In this document: piece after piece, positions 36,274-44,844 of the stretch
How positions within the stretch are numbered: position 1 is the first letter of the stretch
Layout of the letters: each line of letters starts with the position of its first letter
Notes under the pieces: generated by a model
What the model was told of the DNA's origin: nothing
Databases searched by the model: none
Seen by the model: the letters and a program-made list of their open reading frames with translations, nothing else
Assembly: GCA_040384665.1 (NCBI GenBank)
Contig: JAZKIY010000011.1
Coordinates: 186,001-250,000 of the forward strand
Length of the DNA: 64,000 nt
Source of the DNA: PCRC01 sp040384665
Lineage (GTDB): Bacteria; Pseudomonadota; Gammaproteobacteria; Burkholderiales; Burkholderiaceae_C
Reading direction: 5' to 3'
Made by a program: the position numbers and the translations under genes

Positions 36274-37104
36274 ATGGCCGATACCCTTCCCTCCGCTGCC
36301 AGCGCAGCGCCCTGGAGCGCCAGCAACCCTCTGCCGTCGCCACCGAAAAAGTTTCCCTGGGGCAAGCTGCTGCCCTTCGTGGGGCCGCTGGTGCTGTTCG
36401 TCATCTGGGACATCGTGGTGCGCGCCGGCTGGATCAAGGCCATTCTGCTGCCGGCGCCGTCCGACACCATTGCCACGCTGGTCACCGGCCTGCTCGGTGG
36501 CCCGCTGCTGCTGGACTTTGTGGTCACGGTCTGGCGCACGGTGCAGGCGTTTTTGATTGCCGCCGTCATTGGCGTGCCGCTCGGCGTGCTGCTGGGCAGC
36601 AACGAAAAAGCCTACCGCAGCGTGGAGTTTCTGATCGACTTCTTCCGCTCCACGCCGAGTTCGGCGCTGATCCCGCTGTTCCTGCTGATCTTCGGCGTGT
36701 CGGACATCAACAAGGTGGCGATTGCGGCCTTTGGTGCGTTCCTCATCGTGGTGTTCAACAGTGCCTACGGCGTCATCAACGCCCGCAAGCAGCGGGTGAT
36801 GGCGGCCAAGGTGATGGGCGCCTCGCGCTGGCAGATTTTCAAGGACGTGCTGATCTGGGAAAGCCTGCAGCCCAGCTTTGTGGGCCTGCGTTCGGCGGTG
36901 TCGATGGCGCTGGTGATCGTGATCGTGGCCGAGATGTTCATTGGTTCCGACAACGGCCTGGGCCACCGCATCATCGACGCGCAGCAGGTGCTCAACGTCA
37001 AGACCATGTACGCGGCCATCCTGGCGGCAGGCGCCTTGGGCTACGCGCTGAACATTCTTTTCCTTGTGGCCGAGCGCCGCATCGTGCACTGGAGCGGACG
37101 ATGA
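36274..37104 (+). CDS. ABC transporter permease, NitT/TauT (SsuC-like) type
   Basis: A 276-residue inner-membrane permease with about six spans and the cytoplasmic coupling motif in GASRWQIFKDVLIWESLQPS (the EAA loop; more exactly VMGASRWQIFKDVLI). The N-terminal 35 residues are polar and proline-rich. Sequence pattern VGPLVLFVIWDIVVRAGWIK is usual for SsuC/TauC relatives. Its stop overlaps the ATPase start by 4 bp (37101-37104). It forms a complete importer with the genes on both sides. Confidence 0.93.
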   Translation: MADTLPSAASAAPWSASNPLPSPPKKFPWGKLLPFVGPLVLFVIWDIVVRAGWIKAILLPAPSDTIATLVTGLLGGPLLLDFVVTVWRTVQAFLIAAVIGVPLGVLLGSNEKAYRSVEFLIDFFRSTPSSALIPLFLLIFGVSDINKVAIAAFGAFLIVVFNSAYGVINARKQRVMAAKVMGASRWQIFKDVLIWESLQPSFVGLRSAVSMALVIVIVAEMFIGSDNGLGHRIIDAQQVLNVKTMYAAILAAGALGYALNILFLVAERRIVHWSGR

Positions 37105-37922
37105 ACACTGTAGTTAATGGCCCTGTTTATGCCGACGTACCGGCGCCGGTCTTCAAGCCCGGCCCGGAGGGTACGCACATCACCATCCGCGGCATGACCA
37201 AGTACTTCGCCGGCTGGCCGCTGTACGAGAACTTCGACCTTGATATTCCCAAAGGCAAGATCGTCTCGGTGTTCGGCCCCAACGGTTGCGGCAAGAGCAC
37301 GCTGATCAACATGATCGCCGGGCTGATCCCCATCGACTCCGGCGAGATCCTGTTCGACGGCAAAAGCCTGAAAGACACCAAGATCGGCTACGTCTTCCAG
37401 AACTACCGCGAAGCGATGTTCCCGTGGATGCGCACCATCGACAACATCGCCTACCCGCTCAAGCTCGAAGGCCGCAGCAAGGCCGATGTCGACCGCCGCA
37501 TGGCCGAGCTGGTGGCGTCGTTCGACGTGAAGTTTGATTTGAACCGCTACCCCTACGAACTCTCGGGCGGCCAGCAACAAACCGCCTCCATCATGCGGGC
37601 CCTGGCGCCCGGCCCCGAGGTGCTGTTCCTGGACGAACCGTTCTCGGCGCTCGATTTCGAGATGACGCTGTTCATCCGCGAAAAGCTGCAGGAGGTCTTC
37701 ATGCAGACCGGCACCACCATGCTGCTGGTCTCGCACGACCTGGAAGAAGCGGTGTACCTGGCCGACCAGGTGCTGCTGCTGACCAAGCGGCCCACCCGCG
37801 TGGCAGAAATCTTGCGTTACGACGACCCGCGCCCGCGCACCGTGGCGACGCTGTCCGACCCCAGCTTCATTGCCACCAAAAAACTGAGCCTGGAAATTTT
37901 CCAGCGCGAAGTGCGGCGCTGA
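37101..37922 (+). CDS. ABC transporter ATP-binding protein, NitT/TauT (SsuB-like) type
   Basis: A 273-residue ATPase. Walker A GPNGCGKST is at 59-67, the Q-loop lies in YVFQNYREAMFPWMRT, the signature motif is LSGGQQQ, Walker B VLFLDEPFSALD and the H-loop LVSHDLEEAVYLADQV. The N-terminal 25 residues precede the usual start of the domain. It powers the importer encoded with the two preceding genes. It overlaps the permease gene by 4 bp and is 3 bp before the AtzG-like gene. The first codons (MNTVVNG) resemble the repeat-derived start of atzE but the surrounding sequence does not. Confidence 0.95.
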   Translation: MNTVVNGPVYADVPAPVFKPGPEGTHITIRGMTKYFAGWPLYENFDLDIPKGKIVSVFGPNGCGKSTLINMIAGLIPIDSGEILFDGKSLKDTKIGYVFQNYREAMFPWMRTIDNIAYPLKLEGRSKADVDRRMAELVASFDVKFDLNRYPYELSGGQQQTASIMRALAPGPEVLFLDEPFSALDFEMTLFIREKLQEVFMQTGTTMLLVSHDLEEAVYLADQVLLLTKRPTRVAEILRYDDPRPRTVATLSDPSFIATKKLSLEIFQREVRR

Positions 37923-37925
37923 GCC

Positions 37926-38123
37926 ATGGACGCGCCGCAAGCCCTGGCCTACGTCCAAGCCAGCGCCGCCACGCTTGGGGTGCCGATGGACGACGCCCGT
38001 GCGGCGCGGGTGGCGGCCCACCTGCAACGCACTGCGGCCCTGGCGGCACTGCTGCAAGGGGCCGAACTGGCCCTGCACGACGAATTGGCAGAAATTTATT
38101 GCCCTTTGGCCTTCAAGCCTTAG
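37926..38123 (+). CDS. atzG: AtzG-like small subunit (DUF4089)
   Basis: A 65-residue protein of the DUF4089 family, which includes AtzG, the small partner that binds and stabilises the amidase AtzE. Typical features are the helical start, the RTAALAALLQGAEL helix and the ending DELAEIY.P.AF. It lies directly before atzE, as in known atzEG pairs. Its last codons and TAG stop coincide with the left part of repeat copy C, so the natural C-terminus may have been replaced. 3 bp after the ATPase gene. Confidence 0.82.
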   Translation: MDAPQALAYVQASAATLGVPMDDARAARVAAHLQRTAALAALLQGAELALHDELAEIYCPLAFKP

Positions 38124-38158
38124 TAGAACCTGGCGAATCAGCTATGAATACTGTAGCA
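38106..38158 (+). repeat. Dispersed repeat, copy C, inside the atz-like operon
   Basis: GGCCTTCAAGCCTTAGTAGA, then CAGCTATGAATACTGTAGCA, match the shared core and palindromic right end (GCTA...TAGC at 38141-38157). It contains the stop of the AtzG-like gene (38121-38123) and the start ATG and first codons of atzE (38144), so it is functionally built into both genes. Confidence 0.8.
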
Positions 38159-39529
38159 ATCGACATGGTGAATGAATTGGCGCAGGGCCACGTGGGTGCA
38201 CGCGAGTGGCTGGACGTGTGCCTCGCCCGCATCGAGGCGACCGACGGCCGCGTCAACGCCTTCACCGACCACACCTTTGCCCGCGCCCGCGCCGAGGCCG
38301 ACGCGGTCGATGTCCGCCGCCAGCGTGGCGAACCCCTGCCGCCGATGGCCGGTGTGCCCTACGCGGTGAAGAACCTGTTCGACATTGCCGGTGTGAGCAC
38401 CCGGGCCGGTTCCAAAATCAACCGCAGCCACCCGCCCGCCACCGAAGACGCGGTGCTGGTGCAGCGCCTGCGCGACGCCGGCGCGGTGCTGGTCGGCGCG
38501 CTCAACATGGACGAGTACGCCTACGGCTTCACCACCGAAAACAGCCACGACGGCGCCTGCCACAACCCGCACGACTTGCGCTGCAGCGCTGGCGGTTCGT
38601 CCGGTGGTTCCGGGGCGGCGGTGGCGGCCGGGCAAGTGCCGTTGGCGCTGGGGTCCGACACCAATGGCTCGATCCGCGTGCCCTCGTCGCTGTGCGGCGT
38701 GTGGGGGCTCAAGCCCACGTTTGGCCGGCTGTCACGGCGCGGCAGTTACCCGTTTGTGCACAGCATCGACCACCTCGGGCCGTTCGCCAACAGCGTGGCC
38801 CTGCTGGCGCACAGCTACGACGCCATGCAGGGCGCCGACCCGCTCGACCCTGGTTGCCATGCCACCGCGGTACAGCCTGCCGCCGCGGCGCTGGAGCATG
38901 GCATTGACGGCCTGCGCATCGGCGTGCTCGGCGGCTACTTCCACGAACACGCCAGCCCGGCCGCCCGCGAGGTGGTGGCCCGCGCCGCGCAAGCACTCGG
39001 GGCCCGCGACGAAGCCCCATGGCCCGACGCCGCGCTGGGCCGTGCCGCCGCCTTCATCACCAGCGCCAGCGAAGGCGGCAGCCTGCACCTGGACGATTTG
39101 CGCACCCGGCCTGACGACTTCGAGCCGCTGTCGGTGGACCGCTTCATCGCCGGTGCCTTGCAGCCCGCCGCCTGGTACTTGCAGGCGCAGCGCTTCCGCC
39201 GCGTCTACCGCGACCGCGTCAACGCGCTGTTCAATCAGTGGGACGTGTTGCTCGCTCCCGCCACGCCCGTTGTGGCGCAGCCGCTGGGCACCGAGTGGCT
39301 GGAGATCAACGGTGTGCGCCACCCGTGCCGGCCCGCACTGGGGCTGCTGACCCAGCCGGTGTCGTTCGCTGGCTGCCCGGTGGTGGCCGCGCCGATGTGG
39401 CCCGCAGGCAGCGCCTTGCCGCTGGGCGTGCAGATCATCACCGCGCCCTGGCGCGAAGACCTGGCGCTGCGCGCCGCGCGCATGCTGGAGCAGACCGGCA
39501 CCGCGTGCTTCAAACCGGCGGTGCTGTGA
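38144..39529 (+). CDS. atzE: AtzE-family amidase (1-carboxybiuret hydrolase)
   Basis: A 461-residue amidase-signature enzyme. Catalytic residues by spacing: Lys76 (PYAVKNLFDIAG), cis-Ser152 (SAGGSSGGSGAAV) and nucleophile Ser176 (LGSDTNGSIRVP). AtzE with AtzG deaminates 1-carboxybiuret to 1,3-dicarboxyurea in s-triazine degradation. The related HpxY acts in oxalurate breakdown, so the substrate is not certain from sequence. The presence of AtzF, AtzG-like and AtzH-like partners favours the carboxybiuret route. Its ATG and first six codons (MNTVAI) come from repeat copy C and there is no good Shine-Dalgarno. The stop overlaps atzH. Confidence 0.85.
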   Translation: MNTVAIDMVNELAQGHVGAREWLDVCLARIEATDGRVNAFTDHTFARARAEADAVDVRRQRGEPLPPMAGVPYAVKNLFDIAGVSTRAGSKINRSHPPATEDAVLVQRLRDAGAVLVGALNMDEYAYGFTTENSHDGACHNPHDLRCSAGGSSGGSGAAVAAGQVPLALGSDTNGSIRVPSSLCGVWGLKPTFGRLSRRGSYPFVHSIDHLGPFANSVALLAHSYDAMQGADPLDPGCHATAVQPAAAALEHGIDGLRIGVLGGYFHEHASPAAREVVARAAQALGARDEAPWPDAALGRAAAFITSASEGGSLHLDDLRTRPDDFEPLSVDRFIAGALQPAAWYLQAQRFRRVYRDRVNALFNQWDVLLAPATPVVAQPLGTEWLEINGVRHPCRPALGLLTQPVSFAGCPVVAAPMWPAGSALPLGVQIITAPWREDLALRAARMLEQTGTACFKPAVL

Positions 39530-39915
39530 TGCAGGGCAATGTGCCTGTCAATGTGCCGGAGGTGCTGGCCGAAGTCACCCACCAGTCCGACCGCTACGAG
39601 GCCGCGCTGGTGGCCAACGACGTGGCGGTGCTGGACGAACTCTTCTGGGACAGCCCCCACACACTGCGCTATGGCGCCACCGAAAACCTGTACGGCTACG
39701 CGGCGATCCAGGCCTTTCGCGCCGGCCGTTCGCCGCAGGGGCTGGCCCGCACCACGCTGCGCCGCGAGATCACCACCTACGGCCACGACGCGGCCACGGT
39801 GAACATCGAATTTCAGCGCGCAGGTCAGACCGCCACCGGCCGGCAAAGCCAGACCTGGGTGCGCACCGCCGAGGGTTGGCGCGTGGTGTCTGCGCACGTC
39901 AGTTGGCTCGGTTGA
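39529..39915 (+). CDS. atzH: AtzH/HpxZ-like protein (DUF3225)
   Basis: A 128-residue protein of the SnoaL/NTF2-like fold, DUF3225 family. The pattern YEAALVANDVAVLDELFWDS then RYGATENLYGYAAIQAFRAG and TWVRTAEGWRVVSAHVSWL is characteristic. AtzH has been reported to decarboxylate 1,3-dicarboxyurea to allophanate, linking AtzE to AtzF; HpxZ is its oxalurate-pathway relative. Its ATG overlaps the atzE stop (TGATG), strong coupling to atzE. It completes the route from carboxybiuret to ammonia in this operon. Confidence 0.82.
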   Translation: MQGNVPVNVPEVLAEVTHQSDRYEAALVANDVAVLDELFWDSPHTLRYGATENLYGYAAIQAFRAGRSPQGLARTTLRREITTYGHDAATVNIEFQRAGQTATGRQSQTWVRTAEGWRVVSAHVSWLG

Positions 39916-39935
39916 GCCGTGCCAGCTAACATCCG

Positions 39936-40664
39936 ATGATGCCCACCTCTGCCCCCAAGCCGCTCGCGTCGGCGGCCTTCCGTTCGCGTGCCGAAGACGT
40001 GTACGACCAACTCAAACAGGACATTGCCGCCTTCACCCTGGTGCCCGGTGACCGTTTCACGGAAAACGAGATCAGCGAACGGCTGGGCGTGTCGCGCACG
40101 CCGGTGCGGCAGGCGCTGACCCGGTTGCAGCAGGAGGGTTTCATCGAGGTGCTGTTCCGCAGTGGCTGGCGGGTGCTGCCGTTTGACTTCGACCGCTTCG
40201 AGCAGCTGTACGACCTGCGCATGGTGCTGGAAACCACCGCCGTGCAGCGGCTGTGCACCGGCACCGCGGCGTTGGCCCAACCGCTGCTCGACAGCCTGGC
40301 GGCGGTGTGGCTGGTGCCGGCCGCGCAGCGCAGCGCCGACACGGTGCAGGTGGCGCAGTGGGACGAGGCGTTCCATTGCGCGCTGGTGGTGGGGGCCGGC
40401 AATGCCGAGATCGCCCGGGTGCACCGCGAGGTGACCGAGCGCATCCGCGTGATCCGCCGGCTCGACTTCACCCAGCAGCCGCGCATCGACGCCACCTACG
40501 ACGAACACGCCAAGATCCTGAAAGCCGTGCAGCGCAGGCGCGCCGACCAGGCCACGCTGCTGCTGCGCACCCACATCGAAACCAGCCAGAAAGAGGTGCG
40601 CAAGATCACGCTGCACCAGGTGCACCTGGCGCGGCAGAACGGGCAGGGCGGCCGGCGCGGCTGA
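39936..40664 (+). CDS. GntR-family (FCD-type) transcriptional regulator
   Basis: A 242-residue regulator with an N-terminal winged helix (YDQLKQDIAAFTLVPGDRFT, SERLGVSRTPVRQAL) and a C-terminal all-helical FCD ligand domain containing metal-binding-type residues (DLRMVLETTAVQRL, DEAFHCALV, YDEHAKILKAV). It is 20 bp after atzH on the same strand and is likely cotranscribed. The palindrome at 33434-33447 over the start point of the operon promoter is the natural site for it. It probably senses the pathway substrate or an intermediate and acts as repressor. Confidence 0.9.
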   Translation: MMPTSAPKPLASAAFRSRAEDVYDQLKQDIAAFTLVPGDRFTENEISERLGVSRTPVRQALTRLQQEGFIEVLFRSGWRVLPFDFDRFEQLYDLRMVLETTAVQRLCTGTAALAQPLLDSLAAVWLVPAAQRSADTVQVAQWDEAFHCALVVGAGNAEIARVHREVTERIRVIRRLDFTQQPRIDATYDEHAKILKAVQRRRADQATLLLRTHIETSQKEVRKITLHQVHLARQNGQGGRRG

Positions 40665-40776
40665 GGCGGTGCCGCGTGGGCGGGCCACAGACAATTTGGG
40701 CGCTTGCTTATGCCGAATCGGTCGTTGCGACGCTGCCGCAGCGGCGTAGCATGGCGGGCATGTAGCAGGAGGTGCG

Positions 40777-41496
40777 ATGTTGGGTTCCTGGCTTGATGCG
40801 GCGCACCTGACGCTGTACAGCGAGATTTGTCTGCATTTGGTGTCGGCGGTGTTGGCCGGTGGCCTGATTGGCCTGGAGCGCAGCTTCCATGGTCGGCCTG
40901 CGGGCTTTCGCACCCACACCCTGGTGTGCCTGGCTTCCAGCCTGTTGATGCTGGTCACGCTGTACCAGTCGTACTGGTTCACCGGTGGTGGCAGCGACGT
41001 GGTGCGGGTGGACCCAACCCGCATGGCACAAGGCATCATGACCGGCATCGGTTTTCTCGGTGCCGGTGTGATCTTCAAGGAGGGCCTGTCGGTGCGCGGG
41101 CTGACCACCGCCGCCTCGATCTGGATCACCGCGTCCATCGGCGTGCTGATGGGGGTGGGGTTCTATTTCGCCGGCAGTGTGGCCACCTTGCTGACCCTGG
41201 GTGTGCTGGCCTTGTTCCGCCACATCGAAGGGCGCATGCCGACCAACCAGTACGCACAGCTGGTGATCCGGTTCCGCCGCGACGCGGTGATGCCCGAAGC
41301 CGGCTTGCTGGCCTTGCTCGCAGAGCATGGCTTCAGCGTCGCCAACCTGAGTTATCGGCTGGAGGCTCGGGATGGCGTGTTCGAGTACCGCATGATGGTG
41401 CGCACCATGCAGGCCGACAACCTGCGCGCCCTGGCGCTGACGCTGAGCACGCTGCCGGCCATCGTTGAGTTTGGGCTTTCCCCCACGGGCGATTGA
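40777..41496 (+). CDS. MgtC/SapB-family membrane protein
   Basis: A 239-residue protein with four to five N-terminal spans and a soluble C-terminal ACT-like domain. Hallmarks: AGGLIGLERSFHGRPAGFRTH and AQGIMTGIGFLGAGVIFKEG, followed by VRGLTTAASIWITASIGVL. MgtC proteins help bacteria cope with low magnesium or acid stress by restraining the F-type ATP synthase, but other members have different, unknown roles. AGGAGGTGCG lies before the ATG. No magnesium transporter is adjacent, and it looks monocistronic, converging with the monooxygenase gene. Confidence 0.9.
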   Translation: MLGSWLDAAHLTLYSEICLHLVSAVLAGGLIGLERSFHGRPAGFRTHTLVCLASSLLMLVTLYQSYWFTGGGSDVVRVDPTRMAQGIMTGIGFLGAGVIFKEGLSVRGLTTAASIWITASIGVLMGVGFYFAGSVATLLTLGVLALFRHIEGRMPTNQYAQLVIRFRRDAVMPEAGLLALLAEHGFSVANLSYRLEARDGVFEYRMMVRTMQADNLRALALTLSTLPAIVEFGLSPTGD

Positions 41497-41505
41497 CGGG
41501 GACTG

Positions 41506-42495
41506 TCAGGCCGTGGCCGTTTGCAGTGCAGCGGTGATTTCGTAGCTCTTCAGCCGCGCCTGGTGGTCAAAAATCTGTGAAGTGATCATCAGCTCGTCGG
41601 CCCCGGTGCGGGCGATGAACTCGTGCAACGCGGCGTGCACCGTGTCGGGTGCGCCAATGGCCGAACAGGCCAGCACGTTGTTCAGCAGCGCGCGTTCCTG
41701 TGGGCCAATGTGGTCGAGGTAGCCGGGCACCGGTGGTGGCAGCGGTGCGGGCCGGCCACTGCGCAGGTTGACGAAGGCCTGCTGGGCCGAGCTGGCCAGC
41801 ACCTTAGCTTCTTCGTCGGTGTCGGCCGCAAACACATTGAAGCCCAGCATCACATGCGGTTTTGCCAGCTGTGCCGAAGGCTGGAAGTTGTCGCGGTAAA
41901 TGTCGATGGCCTGCACCATTTGCACTGGTGCGAAGTGCGATGCAAACGCATAGGGCAGGCCCAGCGCGGCCGCCAGCTGCGCACCAAAGGTGCTGGAACC
42001 CAGAATCCACACCGGCACCTTGGCGCCGCGTCCCGGCACCGCCTGCACCGGCTGGCGGGGGTGGTCGGACAGGTAGTCCATCAGCTCCACGACGTCTTGC
42101 GGAAACGCGTCGCTGTCGGACGACAGGTTGCGGCGCAGCGCACGGGCGGTGACCTGGTCGGAGCCAGGCGCACGGCCCAGTCCGAGGTCGATGCGGCCGG
42201 GGTAGAGCGCGGCCAGCGTGCCGAACTGTTCGGCAACCACCAGCGGCGAATGGTTGGGCAACATGATGCCGCCGGCGCCCACGCGGATGGTCGACGTGCC
42301 ACCGGCCACGTGCCCCAGCAGCACCGCGGTGGCGGCGCTGGCAATGCCGGGCATGCCATGGTGCTCGGCCAGCCAGTAGCGCTGGTAGCCCCAGCGTTCG
42401 GCATGCTGCGCCAGGTCCAGCGTGTTGCGGAACGACTGGGCGGCGTCGCTGCCCTGGGTGATGGGCGAGAGGTCGAGGATCGAGAAAGGGTTCAT
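41506..42495 (-). CDS. Luciferase-like (LLM) flavin-dependent monooxygenase, MsnO8 type
   Basis: A 329-residue TIM-barrel flavoprotein. The opening FSILDLSPITQG, the RYWLAEHHGMPGIASAAT stretch, HSPLVVAEQFGTLAALYPGR and DLGLGRAPGSD are typical of the MsnO8 subgroup of bacterial luciferase-like monooxygenases, which use reduced FMN and O2. The natural substrate of this subgroup is unknown. The start is the ATG at 42495; an upstream in-frame ATG at 42534 adds unconserved residues. Monocistronic, convergent with the MgtC gene. Confidence 0.9.
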   Translation of the reverse strand: MNPFSILDLSPITQGSDAAQSFRNTLDLAQHAERWGYQRYWLAEHHGMPGIASAATAVLLGHVAGGTSTIRVGAGGIMLPNHSPLVVAEQFGTLAALYPGRIDLGLGRAPGSDQVTARALRRNLSSDSDAFPQDVVELMDYLSDHPRQPVQAVPGRGAKVPVWILGSSTFGAQLAAALGLPYAFASHFAPVQMVQAIDIYRDNFQPSAQLAKPHVMLGFNVFAADTDEEAKVLASSAQQAFVNLRSGRPAPLPPPVPGYLDHIGPQERALLNNVLACSAIGAPDTVHAALHEFIARTGADELMITSQIFDHQARLKSYEITAALQTATA

Positions 42496-42669
42496 CTGAA
42501 ACACATGGGGCTCAGGGCATGAAGCGCAAGCCAAAGTGTGAACGATTGCCGGAAATCGCGCCCGCCGCAGCAGATCAGAGTCAAAGCCCTAAGTCAGTGT
42601 CGTGTAAGGGACAGGTTTGCACCTTTTCTCTGCGACAGTCCGCACAACACGTTTTTGTAGGTGATTGGT

Positions 42670-44466
42670 ATGCATGTTTATCGACTGGCTTCGGCGGTGG
42701 GGTTGTCTGTGCTGCTGGCCGCGTGTGGTGGTGGCGATGGGGCCGCGTCAGACACGGCGCGTGTCAGCGTTGCAGCGGTGGCGCCAACCGCTGCGCCAGT
42801 GCCAGTGAGTGACGCGTCGGTGGTGCCCGCCACGCCCACGCCGGGCGCGTCGCGCGCCGGCCGCAGCTATTCGGTGTTCATCAAGGTGCCCGCCACCGGC
42901 GACACGGTGGCCTTCACCGTGTTCGAGCCGGCCACGCTGGAAGGGGGCCAAACCTACCCGCTCATCTTGCACAGCCATGGTTTCCAGGGCGCACGCTACA
43001 AAAGCCGCCCCGTGCCGTTTGGCCCGCTGAAAGTGGACTTTGCCAACCCGCTGGGCTCAGACTTCACCGACATCGGCGTTTTTATTGACAAAGGCTATGG
43101 CGTCATCAGCATCGACGAGCGCGCCCATGGCGACAGCAACGGCTCCGACCGTGTGATGGACCCGGACTTTGAAGGCAAAGACCTGCTCGCCGTGCTCGAC
43201 TGGGCCGAGGCCAACCTGAACTGGCTCAAGTACGGCCTGAGCGCCGATGGCACCGATTTGCACAACCTGGTGCTGGGCTCGATTGGCACCTCCTACGGTG
43301 GCATGTTCCAGTACCTGATCCACAACATCGACCCGAAGAAACGCCTCGACGCGATGGTGCCGATGTGGGCACCGTACGACCTGACCTACAGCCTCGGCCA
43401 GGGCAACGTGCCCAAGACGCTGTGGAATGTGGCGCTGTTTGGCATTGGCAACCTGACCGGCCTGAAAACCCTCACCGGGTTCGACCCTTTCATCTTCAAC
43501 GGCTTCATCACCTCGTTCGCCCAGAACGAGTTGTCCCCGGGCCTGAAAGACCTGCTGCTGTACCACAGCAACCGTTACTTCTGCGAAGGCCAGCCTGTGG
43601 CCACCAATGGCGGCCCAGGCACCCGGCCTGAGCGCCCGCCGGTGCCCGGTGGCAAGGTCAATGTGCTGCTGGTGCAAGGCATACGCGACACCTTGTTCAA
43701 CCTGAACGAAGGCCACAGCAACTACACCTGCTTCAAGAAGCAGGGTGGCGACGTGCGGCTGCTGACGACCCAGGTGGGCCACAACACGCTGCAGGTCACG
43801 CCCGACATCGGCCAGCTGGTCTACCACCCGGCCGATGTGTTGAATGAAAAATGCGGCACGGTGGACCCCGCCGCCGGCGCACTGGGATTTTTTGAAGAGC
43901 ACCTGAAGGGCATTGCTGGCGCTGCTTCGGCCGTGCCCAAGCAGATCTGCCTGTCAATTTCCGGCACCGACGCGGCGCTGGTGGACCAACTCACCGTGGG
44001 CCGGGCCGGCACCCAGTTCCCGGTGCGCAACACCACCGTGGTAGCGGGCTTGCCTGAAGTGCCGGTGGCCGTGCCGCTGTTCACCGCGCCCGCGGGTGGC
44101 GAAGTGGTGGGTGGCATTCCCCGCCTGGAGGTGGACTTGCGCGCCGGCAGCCCCTTGGCCCGTGGCACACCCATCCTGTTCGCCGGGCTCGGTATCCAGC
44201 ACAACGCCTTGTTGCCGGTCTACGAACTGCTGGACAACCAGATCACCCCGCTCAAGGGCCTCGGCCGCCACGATGTGGACATGAGCGGCGTGGCCGCGCG
44301 CCTCAAGCCGGGCGAGAAACTGGTGCTGCTGCTGTACGGTGGCAAAGACCAGTACCTGTTGACCGGCTCCACTAGCCTCAACCTGCCCAAAGCCAGCGTG
44401 ATGCCGGTGCAGGTGTCGGGCAATGTCTGGGTGCCCAAGCTGGGTTTGCCAGCCACAACCCGCTGA
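42670..44466 (+). CDS. Lipoprotein alpha/beta hydrolase (CocE/acyl-peptidase-like)
   Basis: A 598-residue surface or periplasmic lipoprotein: signal peptide with lipobox LLAAC (Cys19), then a low-complexity Ala/Pro/Val linker to about residue 65. The catalytic domain has a nucleophile elbow GTSYGG (Ser208), a likely Asp340 in GIRDTLFNL and His371 in QVGHNTL, in the order expected for X-Pro-dipeptidyl-peptidase/CocE-like hydrolases. A C-terminal beta-rich domain (about 480-598) resembles the jelly-roll end of that family. The substrate is unknown; ester, peptide or polymer cleavage outside the cell is possible. The ATG at 42670 follows TAGGTG; a GTG at 42661 is an alternative. Confidence 0.78.
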   Translation: MHVYRLASAVGLSVLLAACGGGDGAASDTARVSVAAVAPTAAPVPVSDASVVPATPTPGASRAGRSYSVFIKVPATGDTVAFTVFEPATLEGGQTYPLILHSHGFQGARYKSRPVPFGPLKVDFANPLGSDFTDIGVFIDKGYGVISIDERAHGDSNGSDRVMDPDFEGKDLLAVLDWAEANLNWLKYGLSADGTDLHNLVLGSIGTSYGGMFQYLIHNIDPKKRLDAMVPMWAPYDLTYSLGQGNVPKTLWNVALFGIGNLTGLKTLTGFDPFIFNGFITSFAQNELSPGLKDLLLYHSNRYFCEGQPVATNGGPGTRPERPPVPGGKVNVLLVQGIRDTLFNLNEGHSNYTCFKKQGGDVRLLTTQVGHNTLQVTPDIGQLVYHPADVLNEKCGTVDPAAGALGFFEEHLKGIAGAASAVPKQICLSISGTDAALVDQLTVGRAGTQFPVRNTTVVAGLPEVPVAVPLFTAPAGGEVVGGIPRLEVDLRAGSPLARGTPILFAGLGIQHNALLPVYELLDNQITPLKGLGRHDVDMSGVAARLKPGEKLVLLLYGGKDQYLLTGSTSLNLPKASVMPVQVSGNVWVPKLGLPATTR

Positions 44467-44502
44467 CCGGGCCCGTTCAGGTGCAGCTCAGCGCAGCGGG
44501 TT

Positions 44503-44844
44503 TCAGCGGCTGGCGCTGAGGCGGCCCAGAACCAAACCGACGGCGAGGCTGATCGCCACCGCACGCAAAGGGTGCTTTTGAATGGCACCGCACGCGGCAT
44601 CTGCCAGTTCGGTGGGCGCGTCCACGATGCGCTGGACCTGCTGGCCCACGGTGCTCGCACCCCGGTTCAGTGTCTGGGCCAGTTTGTCCACCGTTTGGTG
44701 GGCACCGGTGGCCGCGCCATCGATCACGCCGTGGGCTGGTGTGGCGAGGTTGTCAATCTTGTGGTGCAGCGCGGTGCTGGCATTGTTCACGCGCTGGGCC
44801 AGTGCGTCACCGGTGTCGGTGGTCAGGTGGGTGGTGTTGTGCAT
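44503..44844 (-). CDS. ElaB/YqjD (DUF883)-like membrane-anchored protein
   Basis: A 113-residue protein: a long, polar amphipathic helical region (residues 1-85, with repeated Ala/Thr/Gln and heptad-like spacing in RVNNASTALHHKIDNLATPA and HQTVDKLAQTLNRGASTVGQ) and a C-terminal membrane span AVAISLAVGLVLGRLSA with the GxxxGR end of the ElaB/YqjD group. These proteins attach to the inner membrane and, in E. coli, bind ribosomes in stationary phase. Upstream on its strand lies one of three copies of a shared stress-promoter motif (44951-44963). Monocistronic. Confidence 0.72.
   Translation of the reverse strand: MHNTTHLTTDTGDALAQRVNNASTALHHKIDNLATPAHGVIDGAATGAHQTVDKLAQTLNRGASTVGQQVQRIVDAPTELADAACGAIQKHPLRAVAISLAVGLVLGRLSASR

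Noticed and set aside
37101..37122. Possible sixth repeat copy at the start of the ABC ATPase gene (ATGAACACTGTAG)
   Set aside because: It resembles the atzE start, but neither the core nor the left part of the repeat is present, so a chance or recombination remnant cannot be separated.
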